From Falsihalocynthiibacter arcticus (GTDB lineage: Bacteria > Pseudomonadota > Alphaproteobacteria > Rhodobacterales > Rhodobacteraceae), in NCBI RefSeq assembly GCF_000812665.2, contig NZ_CP014327.1:1765501-1829500 (forward strand): 64,000 nt of DNA. The letters run 5' to 3'. This document shows, in pieces, positions 9,689-18,752 of the stretch. The notes under the pieces are model-generated. The model was not told the DNA's origin and did not search any database. It saw only the letters and a program-made list of their open reading frames with translations. Position 1 is the first letter of the stretch; every line of letters starts with the position of its first letter. The translations under genes were made by a program, and so were the position numbers.

Positions 9689-9705
9689 GTTGCAAATAGT
9701 GCAAC
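9689..9705. promoter_or_regulatory. LysR-type operator candidate
   Basis: The inverted repeat GTTGCA-N5-TGCAAC contains the LysR T-N11-A motif. It lies between urtA (ATG at 9583) and the LysR gene, 20 bases before the GTG start of the latter. The position fits the usual autoregulatory site shared by a LysR gene and its divergent target. Binding is inferred from symmetry and position. Confidence 0.5.
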
Positions 9706-9724
9706 GCTTACAAAAGGCAACACC

Positions 9725-10597
9725 GTGCGCCACCTCCAAATCTACCGTGCAATCAAGACCGTCGCAGAGCAGGGGTCGTTCCGTAAGGCATCGGAACTAT
9801 TGGGAATTTCGCCATCTGCACTTGTTCGACAAGTGAAGGCTGTGGAGGAGGAACTTGGCGCGGAAATTTTTGACCGCCTTTCTGTGGGCGTTCGACTGTC
9901 GACCGTCGGAGAAATATACCACCGCCACTTTATTGGGCACCTTGCTGAATTAGATCGCGCAAATGGAATCGTGGCGGATATGAAGGGCGTGCGAATCGGG
10001 CAGGTAAATCTTGCTGTTAGTGCGCCGTTTTCATTGGGGTTCCTGCCAAAAGAGATCGCCGCCTTTCGTGAACGCCATCCGCGCGTTAGTTTTTCGGTGG
10101 TGACCGGGGACAGCGACAGCATCAACGAAATGCTCCTGAACGGGCAGGCGGACTTGGGCCTCATCCTTGAACCCAAACCACGGTCAGGCGTCGAAACCAT
10201 CTTGCAAGAACATGGGTCGATTTCACTCGTTTTGGGGAAGGGCAGCAAAACGGTCCTCTATCCCCACGAGCTCGAAGATCACGACGTTATTTTGCCCACT
10301 AATGGCACGGGAATGCGGAACCTTTTGGATACGCATTTTGCCCAAGCGCGGTTAAATATTCATCAGATTCTGGAGATGGACACATTGGTTCCCCCGCATG
10401 TGTCCCCGCTGCTAAGTCTGCAGTTTTGGCCAACACTTGCACTGGATGCAGACATTGTGCAGCAAATGGGTGGACAGGTGGGGATCATGCAAAGCATGCC
10501 ACGTTGCAACATCGCCCTGTGTCAAATTGAGGGTCGACCGTTGCCAATAGCGGCAGCGCGATTTGTCAGTCAACTGAGTGCCAAAATCGGTGCTTAA
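9725..10597 (+). CDS. LysR-family transcriptional regulator divergent from urt
   Basis: LysR-type regulator of 290 residues. The N-terminal winged helix-turn-helix reads 'HLQIYRAIKTVAEQGSFRKASELLGISPSALVRQVKAVEEELGAEIF'. The rest is a substrate-binding effector domain. I chose the GTG at 9725: it aligns with the normal LysR N terminus, has AAGGCA upstream, and keeps the GTTGCA palindrome outside the gene. An ATG at 9677 is the alternative start. Orientation opposite urtA suggests it controls urea uptake, but the inducer is unknown. Its end overlaps the nirV stop on the other strand by four bases. Confidence 0.88.
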   Translation: MRHLQIYRAIKTVAEQGSFRKASELLGISPSALVRQVKAVEEELGAEIFDRLSVGVRLSTVGEIYHRHFIGHLAELDRANGIVADMKGVRIGQVNLAVSAPFSLGFLPKEIAAFRERHPRVSFSVVTGDSDSINEMLLNGQADLGLILEPKPRSGVETILQEHGSISLVLGKGSKTVLYPHELEDHDVILPTNGTGMRNLLDTHFAQARLNIHQILEMDTLVPPHVSPLLSLQFWPTLALDADIVQQMGGQVGIMQSMPRCNIALCQIEGRPLPIAAARFVSQLSAKIGA

Positions 10598-11325
10598 ACT
10601 CCGGGAACAGGGGTGTCTGTCATGAGGCGCAGGCCAAGGTGCGCTGGGGGCGACCCGACGGCGCATCCGCCCCGAGCGGGATCGCGAGTGAAAATCGGGA
10701 TGGCTGCGATGTGTTCACCTGCTACAAAATAGGCGGGGCATTTGGCCAAATCCAAATTACCCGAGTCTCCCGAGTAACAATCGGCGGTCCATTCCCACAC
10801 GTTGCCGTTCAAGTCGACAATACCCTCTGCTGTGGTTTCAAAGCTGCCCGATGGGCGCAAGGAGCGATTGATTTCAGGCTCCATTAAGTATGTTGAAGCC
10901 CAAGATAATTCCGGATCGGTGAAAATGGGGTCTTTTTCTTCGGGCAAAACCTCATGGGCCATTTCGTTCCACTCGTTTTGGGTGGGGAGGCGAAATGCAT
11001 GCCGCGAAGCCGCATTAACCCATGTCAGGTATTCGTTCACGTCCATCCAATTGAGGTTCGTCGCAGGGAAATCTTCGCCCGTTTTGCGGATTTTCATTTT
11101 CTGAGAGCAGGCATCCGCATCAAAACAGCGGTTCCACTCGGCTGCCGTGACTTCGAACTTTTGCACCATCACACTGCGTCCATCGGAAAATTCAAATACT
11201 TCCATTTGAGGAATGTATTGCATATCGGGGCCCCTGAGAGGCCCCAAAGTTATGGCGGCAATGCCCAAACCCAACCCAACAAGGGCAGTTGCGCCGATGA
11301 TGATTTTTGCTCTGAGTTTGGTCAT
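10594..11325 (-). CDS. nirV: NirV-like formylglycine-generating-enzyme-family protein
   Basis: SUMF1/FGE-sulfatase-modifying-fold protein of 243 residues with an N-terminal membrane anchor (about residues 8-28). Family features are 'FRLPTQNEWNEMA', 'DLNGNVWEWTADCY' and 'DPARGGCAVGSP...LGLRL'. It lies 19 bases downstream of nirK in the same direction, the standard place for nirV in denitrifiers. NirV is thought to help maturation or function of the copper nitrite reductase, but its biochemistry is not settled. GGAG precedes the ATG. Confidence 0.85.
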   Translation of the reverse strand: MTKLRAKIIIGATALVGLGLGIAAITLGPLRGPDMQYIPQMEVFEFSDGRSVMVQKFEVTAAEWNRCFDADACSQKMKIRKTGEDFPATNLNWMDVNEYLTWVNAASRHAFRLPTQNEWNEMAHEVLPEEKDPIFTDPELSWASTYLMEPEINRSLRPSGSFETTAEGIVDLNGNVWEWTADCYSGDSGNLDLAKCPAYFVAGEHIAAIPIFTRDPARGGCAVGSPPAHLGLRLMTDTPVPGV

Positions 11326-11344
11326 TGGTTTTCTCCGCTAAGTT

Positions 11345-12559
11345 TTAAACGCCCATTGGACGTGGCGCGACAACTTGTTCCATCAGGTCATTGTCCCATT
11401 CACCTTCGACAACAAAGTGTGCCGATGCGCCCAGAAGAACAGCCTCGATGAGGTTGTGATTGACATAGGCGTAGACGCCCGGCTGCTCAAAGGTGTACAT
11501 CGCCGCCCCTGCGGAACCGCCGCGGATGAACCATGTTTCCATGCCGGTTTGTGGCGAGTCAGTGAATGAGCCGCCTTCCCAGACAAAGTTCCCATGACCA
11601 CCAATAAGGTGTGGGCGGGTGTCACGGTTGGCTTGGGCGTGGATCATTAGAACGGTGTCGCCGACCTTGGATTTAAGTGCGTTTTCTCCAGTCAAAGCCC
11701 CAACGGCGCCGTTGAATACGGAGTGTGTTGGGATAAGAGTGCGCATGGCGTCGAGGCTATCGGAATAGTCTTCGCCCGCGGATTCATACTGGATGTATTC
11801 ACCATCTTCGTCCATTGGCAGGTAGTAGTCTTGCTCGCCGATATAGGCGATTTGGTCGTAAGTCAGCGCATTGCCGTCGCCATCTTTTAGGCCGTCCCGT
11901 GGTAGAACCATCACCGCGCCATTCATGCCGTGACATACGTGGTACGGGATCATCGCACCGCCGGGGGCACAGTGATATACGAACACACCGGGCTTGGTTG
12001 CTTTCCAGCGTAGAACCGCTTCTTCACCCGGAAGAACGTGGGTTAAGCCACCGCCACCAAGCGCGCCAGTTGAGGCGTGAAAGTCGATATTGTGTTCAAA
12101 CACGGAGTTTTCTGGGTTGGAAATTGTCAACTCAACATAGTCGCCTTCGTGCACGATAATCATCGGACCAGGGACGGAACCGTTATATGTTAGGGCCCAG
12201 ATTTTGGCGTCTGTATCTTCGTCGACAACCATTAATCTTTCTTCGGTGACAAAGCTAACTTCGACGATTTTTGGGCCACCTGTAGCGACTTGCTCGTGTT
12301 TTGGAGCCATTGGTGGCATCACCATTTCCTGCTTAACGCGGGGCAAGTGTGACAGGTCGACGGTTGCGGCGGACACTGTTGTTTTCTCAGCAACGGGAAG
12401 AACGAGGCCTTTGCCCATCGAAGGTACATGGGGTGCACTCCGGCGAGTTGTAGCGAAGGATGGGGCTGCGCCAGTCATCATTGCGGCACCCGCCATTGCG
12501 GTACCAGTCAAGATTGTTCGGCGCGATGGTAGGAATTCTTTTTTTATGGAGGCAGTCAT
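11345..12559 (-). CDS. nirK: Copper-containing nitrite reductase NirK
   Basis: Periplasmic enzyme reducing nitrite to nitric oxide, 404 residues. The N terminus carries a twin-arginine signal ([15 protein letters not shown]) with a likely cleavage near residue 36. Two cupredoxin domains follow. The type 1 copper region contains '[31 protein letters not shown]', and the upstream '[22 protein letters not shown]' supplies type 2 copper histidines. It is followed by nirV. A perfect FNR/NNR-type box lies 153 bases upstream of the ATG. The length matches class I NirK plus a leader. Confidence 0.96.
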   Translation of the reverse strand: MTASIKKEFLPSRRTILTGTAMAGAAMMTGAAPSFATTRRSAPHVPSMGKGLVLPVAEKTTVSAATVDLSHLPRVKQEMVMPPMAPKHEQVATGGPKIVEVSFVTEERLMVVDEDTDAKIWALTYNGSVPGPMIIVHEGDYVELTISNPENSVFEHNIDFHASTGALGGGGLTHVLPGEEAVLRWKATKPGVFVYHCAPGGAMIPYHVCHGMNGAVMVLPRDGLKDGDGNALTYDQIAYIGEQDYYLPMDEDGEYIQYESAGEDYSDSLDAMRTLIPTHSVFNGAVGALTGENALKSKVGDTVLMIHAQANRDTRPHLIGGHGNFVWEGGSFTDSPQTGMETWFIRGGSAGAAMYTFEQPGVYAYVNHNLIEAVLLGASAHFVVEGEWDNDLMEQVVAPRPMGV

Positions 12560-12711
12560 TTTTTAGTCCTTCCAATTCAATGCCACGCACATTTGCGCGA
12601 CTTCACTTAAGTGTCTCGGCCCCTCGTTGGGGCGGGATAACACGTTCGGTTGGCGCGGTTTGTACGTGTGCGCCGTTGGGAACTTTTTGACTGTCTTGGC
12701 GATTCTGCGCC

Positions 12712-12725
12712 TTGATAGAGATCAA
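12712..12725. promoter_or_regulatory. FNR/NNR-type box upstream of nirK
   Basis: TTGATAGAGATCAA matches the FNR-family consensus TTGAT-N4-ATCAA perfectly. It lies in the 246-base gap between norD and nirK, 153 bases upstream of nirK. It probably serves NnrR/DNR-type nitric-oxide control or FnrL control of nirKV. No such regulator gene is in the window. Confidence 0.75.
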
Positions 12726-12805
12726 GAGAAACAAAGAAAAACTTGCATTTTCACGGGGGGAAGGGACGATTTTTGGGGAAGGGTCGCGGGCTGCGGCGCG
12801 CGCTC

Positions 12806-14749
12806 TTACGCGCCGATAAGTTGCTGGTATATCTGGGGCAAAGCCGTCGTCAGGTGGTCTGGATTCGGAATGACGCAATACCTTCCAGCGCCAAACATGC
12901 GTGCAAACCAAGACTTTGACTTCGCGTCGATAGTGATACCAAATACCGCTGCCCCCGCGCGTTTTGCTTCGCGGATCGCCATGCGGGTATCTTCGATTCC
13001 GTGGCGGCCTTCGTAGTGGTCAAGGTCGTTGGGTTTGCCATCGGTGATCACCAGCAACAGTTTGCGTTGTTGGCTTTGGGCCATGAGATCGACACTGACG
13101 TGGCGAATTGCGGCACCAAGGCGCGTATAAAATCCGGGTGCCATTGCGGCGATGCAAGATTCGACGTCACGACTCATGGGCGCATCAAAACTCTTGCAGC
13201 GATTCACGTAAACGCGGTTGCGTTTGAGGGATGAAAACGAGTTGATCGCGAAAGTGTCGCCACAGGCGTCAAGGCCCCATGCGAGCGCGGCCATGGCTTC
13301 GCGTTCGATGTCGATGACTTGGCGGTTGTGCACGCTGCTTTGGGTCGAGCGCGAGGTATCGAGCAAAATCGAGACGGCCAAGTCGCGCGCTTGGGGGCGG
13401 GACTGTCGCCAAATCCTGTCGTTGGAAAGGCCGGTTGCCGCGAGGTCTACATGGGCGCGAACGGCGGCCTCAAGATCAAGGTCTTCGCCGTCGGGTTGGC
13501 CCGAGATGATGACGCGGCCCGGACGCAAAGCCTCAAACTGACGGCGCACGGCGCGGATGCGACGCGTGGCTTTTGGGTCGGTTTGAAAGGTTGCAGCGAT
13601 ATCGGTTGTGGGGGCTTCGGCGTCCAAAACGCGTACGTGGTCGGGCATATAGACTCCCGTACGCGTATCCCATTCTGGGTAGGTGAATTTTCCGGAAACA
13701 GCTTCACGGTCCACGTCCTCGGGGGCAAGGTCGAGGTGGAGCTTGAGTTTTGTGGCGGGGGCTTTACTGGTTTGTCCAAGGCCAATCTCGTCTTGATCGT
13801 CGGCGGCCTTTTTTGCGTCTTCGTTGTCGTCATCATCGATGCGACGGTTGAGGTTCAGGAACTCCGCCCAGCTTAGGATGGCTTCAAATTTGTGGAGGAT
13901 CAAGCTGTCTTGGCGCTCTGCGAGGTCGGATTTACGACGACGGGCGCGGTGTGTTTTCTCGGAGGTGTTCTCTTCGGGTGTGCCTTCTGTTTCGCGATTT
14001 TCGACGCCGCTTGGGGCGGAAAATTGAACAGTGCGCAATTCGGGCCAAATTGGGACAGGAAGGAAGGGTCGATAGCCACGTGGGGCTGTAAGGTCCTCTG
14101 GCAGTTGGCCAGAAAGCACATGTGCCAAAAAGTCCGAGGCCAATGAATCTGTGGGGGCAGGGCCACCAAGAAGGTGACGTAAAACGGCCTCAACGGCGGC
14201 TTCGTGTTTGGGAAGTTTTTGCACGCGCCGCGCAGAGAGGCTGGCTGTTGAAAGGTCGGTATACAGACCCACGAGGCCGGGGCAGTTTTCCTGCGTGGCT
14301 TGGGTCATATTATAGGCCGCAGAGAGGGCGGCAAGGTCGGCACGCAGGGCGTCTTCGACCTCAAGAAATGGAACGGCATGGGCCGTGGCGGCGGTGAGCC
14401 AAAGGTAAAGTGCGGCGTTGGCTTCGCGGGCGGGAAACAGGGCGAGGCGTGCGGGAAGGCGCAGGGCCTCCCCGTCAAAGCTTGTGCGCGGCAGTTCTTC
14501 AGTCTCTGTTCCCAAGCGGCGTAAAAGCGATAGCCGATGGTGGCTGCGCTCATCTTCTGTGGGTCGAATTTCAACCGAGGGGGTACCGCCGAGCGCACGA
14601 AAAAACACGGCCAAGCGGCCCGAGACTTCGCCAAGGGTTACGGCGGCCTCGGGATAACGTTGGGGCGTTTCTATTCTGCTGGCAAGGCTGTGCCAGAGTT
14701 TTCCGATGGTCTCTTCGGGTTCCCAAGGTTCAAATTCTAGTTTTGCCAT
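12806..14749 (-). CDS. norD: Nitric oxide reductase activation protein NorD
   Basis: Cytoplasmic VWA-domain protein of 647 residues needed for activation of the NorBC nitric oxide reductase. The C-terminal VWA domain has the MIDAS-like motif 'VSILLDTSRSTQS' and 'LLLVITDGKPND'. A charged linker rich in Glu/Lys/Arg sits near residues 250-300. It starts three bases after norQ, completing norCBQD. It works with the MoxR-type ATPase NorQ, as in other NorQ/CbbQ-NorD/CbbO pairs. Confidence 0.93.
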   Translation of the reverse strand: MAKLEFEPWEPEETIGKLWHSLASRIETPQRYPEAAVTLGEVSGRLAVFFRALGGTPSVEIRPTEDERSHHRLSLLRRLGTETEELPRTSFDGEALRLPARLALFPAREANAALYLWLTAATAHAVPFLEVEDALRADLAALSAAYNMTQATQENCPGLVGLYTDLSTASLSARRVQKLPKHEAAVEAVLRHLLGGPAPTDSLASDFLAHVLSGQLPEDLTAPRGYRPFLPVPIWPELRTVQFSAPSGVENRETEGTPEENTSEKTHRARRRKSDLAERQDSLILHKFEAILSWAEFLNLNRRIDDDDNEDAKKAADDQDEIGLGQTSKAPATKLKLHLDLAPEDVDREAVSGKFTYPEWDTRTGVYMPDHVRVLDAEAPTTDIAATFQTDPKATRRIRAVRRQFEALRPGRVIISGQPDGEDLDLEAAVRAHVDLAATGLSNDRIWRQSRPQARDLAVSILLDTSRSTQSSVHNRQVIDIEREAMAALAWGLDACGDTFAINSFSSLKRNRVYVNRCKSFDAPMSRDVESCIAAMAPGFYTRLGAAIRHVSVDLMAQSQQRKLLLVITDGKPNDLDHYEGRHGIEDTRMAIREAKRAGAAVFGITIDAKSKSWFARMFGAGRYCVIPNPDHLTTALPQIYQQLIGA

Positions 14750-14752
14750 GAT

Positions 14753-15565
14753 CTATCCAAATACCGCTGTGACCAGATCCATCAATCCGGTTTTAACGTC
14801 TGCGTCATCGGTAAGGGGCTCAATCATAGCGGCTTCAATCGCGCGCTCGACGCTCATGCCGCCTTGGATCAAGGTTGCCGTATAGACGATCAAACGGGTT
14901 GAAACACCTTCTTCGATGTCTTGGCCCTTGAGTGCGCGAAGTTTGTTGGCCAAGCGCACAAGACCCTTAGCACGATCGGCATCAAGACCAGTTTCGCGCG
15001 TTACCACCGCGATTTCTTGTGCGGCCTCGGGAAAGTCGAAGCTGAGCGAGAGGAACCGTTGACGGGTAGAGGGCTTGAGGGTTTTTAGGATGTTTTGATA
15101 GCCCGGGTTAAAGGACGCCACGAGCATGAAGCCCGGAGCCGCTTCGAGTTCTTCGCCTGTGCGATCAATCGGTAAGATACGCCGATCATCAGTGAGCGGG
15201 TGCAGCACGACGGTGACGTCTTTGCGGGCCTCGACAACTTCGTCGAGATAGCACATTGCGCCTTCGCGTACGGCCCGTGTGAGGGGGCCATCGACCCAAA
15301 CGGTTTCGCCACCCTTAAGGAGGTAACGGCCAATAAGGTCGGCCGCAGAGAGATCATCGTGGCACGCCACAGTATAGAGGTGGCGACCGAGCTTAGCGGC
15401 CATGTGGGTCACAAAGCGTGTTTTTCCGCACCCTGTCGGCCCCTTGAGAAGGAGCGGCAGATCATGGGCGGCGGCGGCTTCAAAAACCGCACATTCGTCC
15501 CCTTGGGGGAGGTAGAAGGGGGCGTTTGCCGCCCCCCCCTCGTTGATGAGATTATCCTTAGCCAT
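14753..15565 (-). CDS. norQ: NorQ, MoxR-type AAA+ ATPase
   Basis: AAA+ ATPase of 270 residues (CbbQ/NirQ/NorQ family). Walker A is LKGPTGCGKTRF, Walker B is AMCYLDEVVEA, and the sensor segment is 'FMLVASFNPGYQNILKTLKPSTRQRF', which is typical of the family. With NorD it remodels NorBC, probably for iron insertion. The start codon overlaps the norB stop (TAATG). Confidence 0.95.
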   Translation of the reverse strand: MAKDNLINEGGAANAPFYLPQGDECAVFEAAAAHDLPLLLKGPTGCGKTRFVTHMAAKLGRHLYTVACHDDLSAADLIGRYLLKGGETVWVDGPLTRAVREGAMCYLDEVVEARKDVTVVLHPLTDDRRILPIDRTGEELEAAPGFMLVASFNPGYQNILKTLKPSTRQRFLSLSFDFPEAAQEIAVVTRETGLDADRAKGLVRLANKLRALKGQDIEEGVSTRLIVYTATLIQGGMSVERAIEAAMIEPLTDDADVKTGLMDLVTAVFG

Positions 15566-16929
15566 TATTCAGCCGCCTCTGCTACTGCTGCAGTGATGAT
15601 TTCGCGACGTGGCACGAACACCGAGTAAAGGAAGAGGAGCATTCCGATGAAGAACACCAATCCAGCCCCAAATCGCATCCAGTAGAACAGGGCCAAAGCA
15701 TCCTGTACGTCCATGTAATAGTCGCCAACAACACGTTGCATATGGGTTTGAATTGTCCCTGCAAATGTTAGAACGAAAGTCATGAACACCATCCCACCCG
15801 ACATCAACCAGAAGGAAATCATGTTGAGAACTTGGTTGTATGGATCACGGTTTTTCAGGATTGGCATAGCGTAGGTCATGATCGCCAAGTTGAGCGCGAC
15901 ATACGCACCATAGAAGGCCAAGTGACCGTGCGCGGCGGTGATTTGAGTGCCGTGGGTATAGAAGTTCACCCCGTGCAATGTGTGGAGGAAACCCCAAACA
16001 CCCGCGCCAAAGAACGCCAAGGTTGCACAACCGAGCGACCAAAGAAGGGCCGCCTTGTTTGGGTGGTCGCGGCGCCCTTTCCAGACCATGACAAAGGCAA
16101 AGGCCATCATGCCAAAGAAGGGAACAACTTCGAAGGCCGAGAAGATCGAGCCAACCCACTGCCAATATCCAGGGGCACCAATCCAGAAGTAGTGGTGGCC
16201 AGTTCCCAGAATACCAGAGAAAAGCGCGGTCGCGACGATGACATAGAGCCATTTTTCGACGATTTCACGATCAACACCGGTGAGTTTGAGCATTAGATAG
16301 GCCAAGATCGAAGCCATGATCAGTTCCCAAACGCCCTCAACCCAAAGGTGAACCACATACCACCAGTACATTTTATCCAGCGATAGGTTGTCAGGGTTGT
16401 AGAACGAGAACAGGAACAACAACGCTAGACCCCAAAGGCCGAGCAGAAGAGTATTCGTGATCACGGTTTTCTTGCCCTTAAGGACAGTCATCGAGACGTT
16501 ATACAAGAAAATCAACGCGGCAATGACGATCCCAGCTTTTACCCACTTGGGTTGCTCAAGGAATTCGCGCCCCTCTTTTCCAAGGAAAAAGTTCCCCTCA
16601 AAAAGGTTGAACACATAAGTCACCACAACGCCCAATGTCCCAATTACCAAAATGGCAAGCTGGATATAGGCAAGTTTTGGGGAGTGGATTTCGCGTTCGG
16701 CTTCCTCGGGAATGAGGAAGTATGCGGCGCCAAAGAACCCAAGCAAAAGCCAGACAATCAGGCTGTTGGTGTGGAGCATGCGCACGATGTTGAAGGGAAG
16801 TACCTCCGAAAGTGTGTTCGGAGAGACATAGATCCAGCCTGCGAGTAAACCGCCAAGGATTTGGATCGCAAAAAGCCCGAGGGCGCAAATAAAGTACGCG
16901 TAGGCAATTTTCTGAGTTTTATATTTCAT
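15565..16929 (-). CDS. norB: Nitric oxide reductase large subunit NorB
   Basis: Cytochrome b subunit of cNOR, 454 residues with about twelve membrane helices. It belongs to the haem-copper oxidase superfamily and reduces NO to N2O at a haem b3-FeB site. Visible hallmarks are 'WWYVVHLWVEGVWELIMASILAY' with the FeB His and Glu residues, 'LGTGHHYFWIG' and 'AAHGHLAFYGAYV'. A strong AAGGAG lies before the ATG. It is 15 bases downstream of norC. Confidence 0.96.
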   Translation of the reverse strand: MKYKTQKIAYAYFICALGLFAIQILGGLLAGWIYVSPNTLSEVLPFNIVRMLHTNSLIVWLLLGFFGAAYFLIPEEAEREIHSPKLAYIQLAILVIGTLGVVVTYVFNLFEGNFFLGKEGREFLEQPKWVKAGIVIAALIFLYNVSMTVLKGKKTVITNTLLLGLWGLALLFLFSFYNPDNLSLDKMYWWYVVHLWVEGVWELIMASILAYLMLKLTGVDREIVEKWLYVIVATALFSGILGTGHHYFWIGAPGYWQWVGSIFSAFEVVPFFGMMAFAFVMVWKGRRDHPNKAALLWSLGCATLAFFGAGVWGFLHTLHGVNFYTHGTQITAAHGHLAFYGAYVALNLAIMTYAMPILKNRDPYNQVLNMISFWLMSGGMVFMTFVLTFAGTIQTHMQRVVGDYYMDVQDALALFYWMRFGAGLVFFIGMLLFLYSVFVPRREIITAAVAEAAE

Positions 16930-16944
16930 TTCTGCGCTCCTTTC

Positions 16945-17397
16945 CTAGCCTGCCTCGGTGGGCGGCCAGCCTTGAGTGTCGATTGTGCCTGTCCAAAGGA
17001 GGAAGTCGCTTAGAGCGCGCATTTCTTCGTCAGTCAGATTGAAGTTGGGCATTTGACGGCGGCCTTCGATGCCGGAGGGCTGTGCCTCCATCCAGCCTTT
17101 TAACGCGTCAAAAGCGTCGTCTGGGTCGTCATCAACCCCCCAGCGGATCATTACATTACCCACTTCGGGGGCAAAATACGCACCCTCGCCGAGGATCGAG
17201 TGGCAGTTGATACAGGCCTTGTTCTCCCAAATGCGTTTACCGTGGGCGACACTCTCGGTCAGCGTTTCCGCGTTCGTTGAGGTCGTCACGATGTAACGAT
17301 GCGAATGAATAGAAAGGCCGATAAAGATGGCAATAAAAAACAGGGACCCGCCATAGAAGATATTTCGGGCCATGCTTTTGGTCAGGACGTCGCGCAT
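16945..17397 (-). CDS. norC: Nitric oxide reductase cytochrome c subunit NorC
   Basis: Membrane-anchored cytochrome c of about 150 residues that passes electrons to NorB. It has one N-terminal membrane helix (residues 12-30), the haem motif 'NKACINCHSILGEGAYFAPE' and a later axial Met in 'RRQMPNF'. I chose the ATG at 17397 (MRDVLTKSM) because GGAG lies six bases upstream. A longer in-frame extension to 17475 would run into the FNR-type box. It is the first gene of norCBQD. Confidence 0.95.
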   Translation of the reverse strand: MRDVLTKSMARNIFYGGSLFFIAIFIGLSIHSHRYIVTTSTNAETLTESVAHGKRIWENKACINCHSILGEGAYFAPEVGNVMIRWGVDDDPDDAFDALKGWMEAQPSGIEGRRQMPNFNLTDEEMRALSDFLLWTGTIDTQGWPPTEAG

Positions 17398-17461
17398 TGC
17401 GCTCTCCTTCGTCGAAGGGTTACGGATAGAACGGCAATGAGGGTTCAAAAACATGCGCGCC

Positions 17462-17475
17462 TTGATCAAGGTCAA
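17462..17475. promoter_or_regulatory. FNR/NNR-type box upstream of norC
   Basis: TTGATCAAGGTCAA matches TTGAT-N4-ATCAA at nine of ten positions. It lies 65 bases upstream of the norC start codon, in the right range for an activator site of the norCBQD operon. Confidence 0.75.
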
Positions 17476-17628
17476 GTTGAACGCGAATAAGCATTACAAA
17501 TGCCACTTAATTCTGAGTGACGTGTGATTGAGGCACTGTGGGCCAGATTTAGACCGAGAAATGCCTTAGAAACAGACATTAGGGTTGTGGGTGACGCAGG
17601 ATTACAGGGGGTAGGCTGCGTCACCAAT

Positions 17629-17642
17629 TTGACTAAGATCAA
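17629..17642. promoter_or_regulatory. FNR/NNR-type box upstream of nnrT-like gene
   Basis: TTGACTAAGATCAA matches the FNR-family consensus at nine of ten positions and lies 52 bases before the ATG of the small membrane protein. It indicates that the small gene belongs to the same anaerobic/NO regulon as nor and nir. Confidence 0.7.
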
Positions 17643-17694
17643 GGTTTCGCCAGAATTTTTGGCATAGCTTTCAGCATCAAAACCGCAGGAAATT

Positions 17695-17961
17695 ATGATG
17701 CAATCAGCCAAGAGTACCCCGTCAACAGAACCCAAAGTTTGGTCCCTTCGAACTTTGACCCTTGTGTTTTATCCGTTCTGTGCGACAGCGGCGGCCATTA
17801 ATTTATTCATGGTTTTCCTACTGTTACAAGCGCTGGGCGTGCCGGCAATTTCGCCTGTTACGGCGCTTTGGTTTGGGGTGATTACCGGACCCGTTTTAAG
17901 CTGGATGGCAGGGAAATGGGTGCTGCGATTGATTCTGGAAGCGAGCCCAAAAAACGCCTAA
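17695..17961 (+). CDS. Small two-helix membrane protein, NnrT-like
   Basis: Protein of 88 residues with two predicted membrane helices ('LTLVFYPFCATAAAINLFMVFLLL'-type segment near 20-42 and 'ALWFGVITGPVLSWMAGKWV' near 58-77). The 'FYPF..AAAINLF' start and the length resemble what I recall of NnrT proteins found beside denitrification genes. I cannot confirm this by search. It is divergent from norC and has its own FNR-type box, so expression under low oxygen or nitric oxide is likely. AGGA precedes the start. The stop overlaps the GntR stop by four bases. Confidence 0.7.
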   Translation: MMQSAKSTPSTEPKVWSLRTLTLVFYPFCATAAAINLFMVFLLLQALGVPAISPVTALWFGVITGPVLSWMAGKWVLRLILEASPKNA

Positions 17962-18725
17962 CGTCGCAATTCCTGTTCGAGACGTTGTTTTGCAATCGCC
18001 TCGTTCTTGTCTGCCTTTTCTTTTTCAAACAACGATCGCTCCACGAAATCCAGATGCGCCAGCGTCGCAGCTTTTGCAGCAACGGGATCACGCGTCTGAA
18101 TGGCGGTGTTGATATCGCGATGCTGCTCAAGGAGCGTGTCGCGGGTGGTGCGTTGTTTGAACATGATCTGGCGGTTGTAAAATACGCCCTCGCGCAGGAG
18201 CTCGTACATCGCGCGCATCATATGGAGCATCACCGTGTTATGGCTCGCCTCAATAATTGAAAGGTGAAATTCGGCGTCAAGCGCCGCCTCTTCGGTGGGA
18301 TTTCGCTTCGCGTGGGCCGCTTCCATTTTGGCGAAAAGCTGATCAATCACCTCTAGGTCGATGTCCGAACCGGATTGCGCAGCGCGCTCCGCCGCCAGCC
18401 CCTCCATGTCACGCCGAAACGAAACATAGTCAAAAAACGCATCATCGTGACGTCCGAAAAGGCTCACAAGGGCTGAGGAAAACGCCGAGCCCAATGCTTC
18501 GGAAACATAAATTCCCGCGCCCGCTTTGCTGGTGAGGAGGCCCGCGTCCTGAAGCTCCGCAATTGCCTCGCGCAAACTTGGGCGCGATACCCCCATGCGT
18601 TCCGACAATTCGCGCTCGGATGGTAACCTCTCGCCGGGGCGAAGAATGCCACGCAGGATGAGCCGTTCGATTTGGGAAACGACGGATTGAGCAAGTTTTT
18701 CCGATTGGATTTTTTGAAACGGCAT
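17958..18725 (-). CDS. GntR-family regulator with FCD effector domain (GlcC/LldR/PdhR type)
   Basis: Transcription factor of 255 residues. The winged helix-turn-helix is 'LPSERELSERMGVSRPSLREAIAELQDAGLL' (about residues 35-65). The helical FCD domain follows, with 'AEFHLSIIEASHN' and its metal-ligand-type histidines. I chose the ATG at 18725. The longer reading frame upstream is not protein-like and would cover the operator. An AATTGGT-N11-ACCGATA element lies 28 bases upstream. The same element precedes glcD, so I infer that this is a carboxylate-responsive regulator of glycolate oxidation that also controls itself. LldR- or PdhR-like function remains possible. Confidence 0.85.
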   Translation of the reverse strand: MPFQKIQSEKLAQSVVSQIERLILRGILRPGERLPSERELSERMGVSRPSLREAIAELQDAGLLTSKAGAGIYVSEALGSAFSSALVSLFGRHDDAFFDYVSFRRDMEGLAAERAAQSGSDIDLEVIDQLFAKMEAAHAKRNPTEEAALDAEFHLSIIEASHNTVMLHMMRAMYELLREGVFYNRQIMFKQRTTRDTLLEQHRDINTAIQTRDPVAAKAATLAHLDFVERSLFEKEKADKNEAIAKQRLEQELRR

Positions 18726-18752
18726 GAAAGGTCCGGTGGATTGCGGCGTCAG

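Noticed and set aside
9320-9724. N-terminal extension of the LysR ORF
   Set aside because: The upstream 135 codons lie antisense to urtA and across the promoter region and do not look like protein.
12617-12635. Short GC hairpin (GCCCC/GGGGC) upstream of nirK
   Set aside because: The stem is five base pairs with no U-tract, so it is too weak to call as a terminator or riboswitch.
13319-13876. Long plus-strand ORF opposite norD
   Set aside because: It is antisense to a clear norD gene, has no ribosome binding site or recognisable domain, and follows from the codon bias of the real gene.
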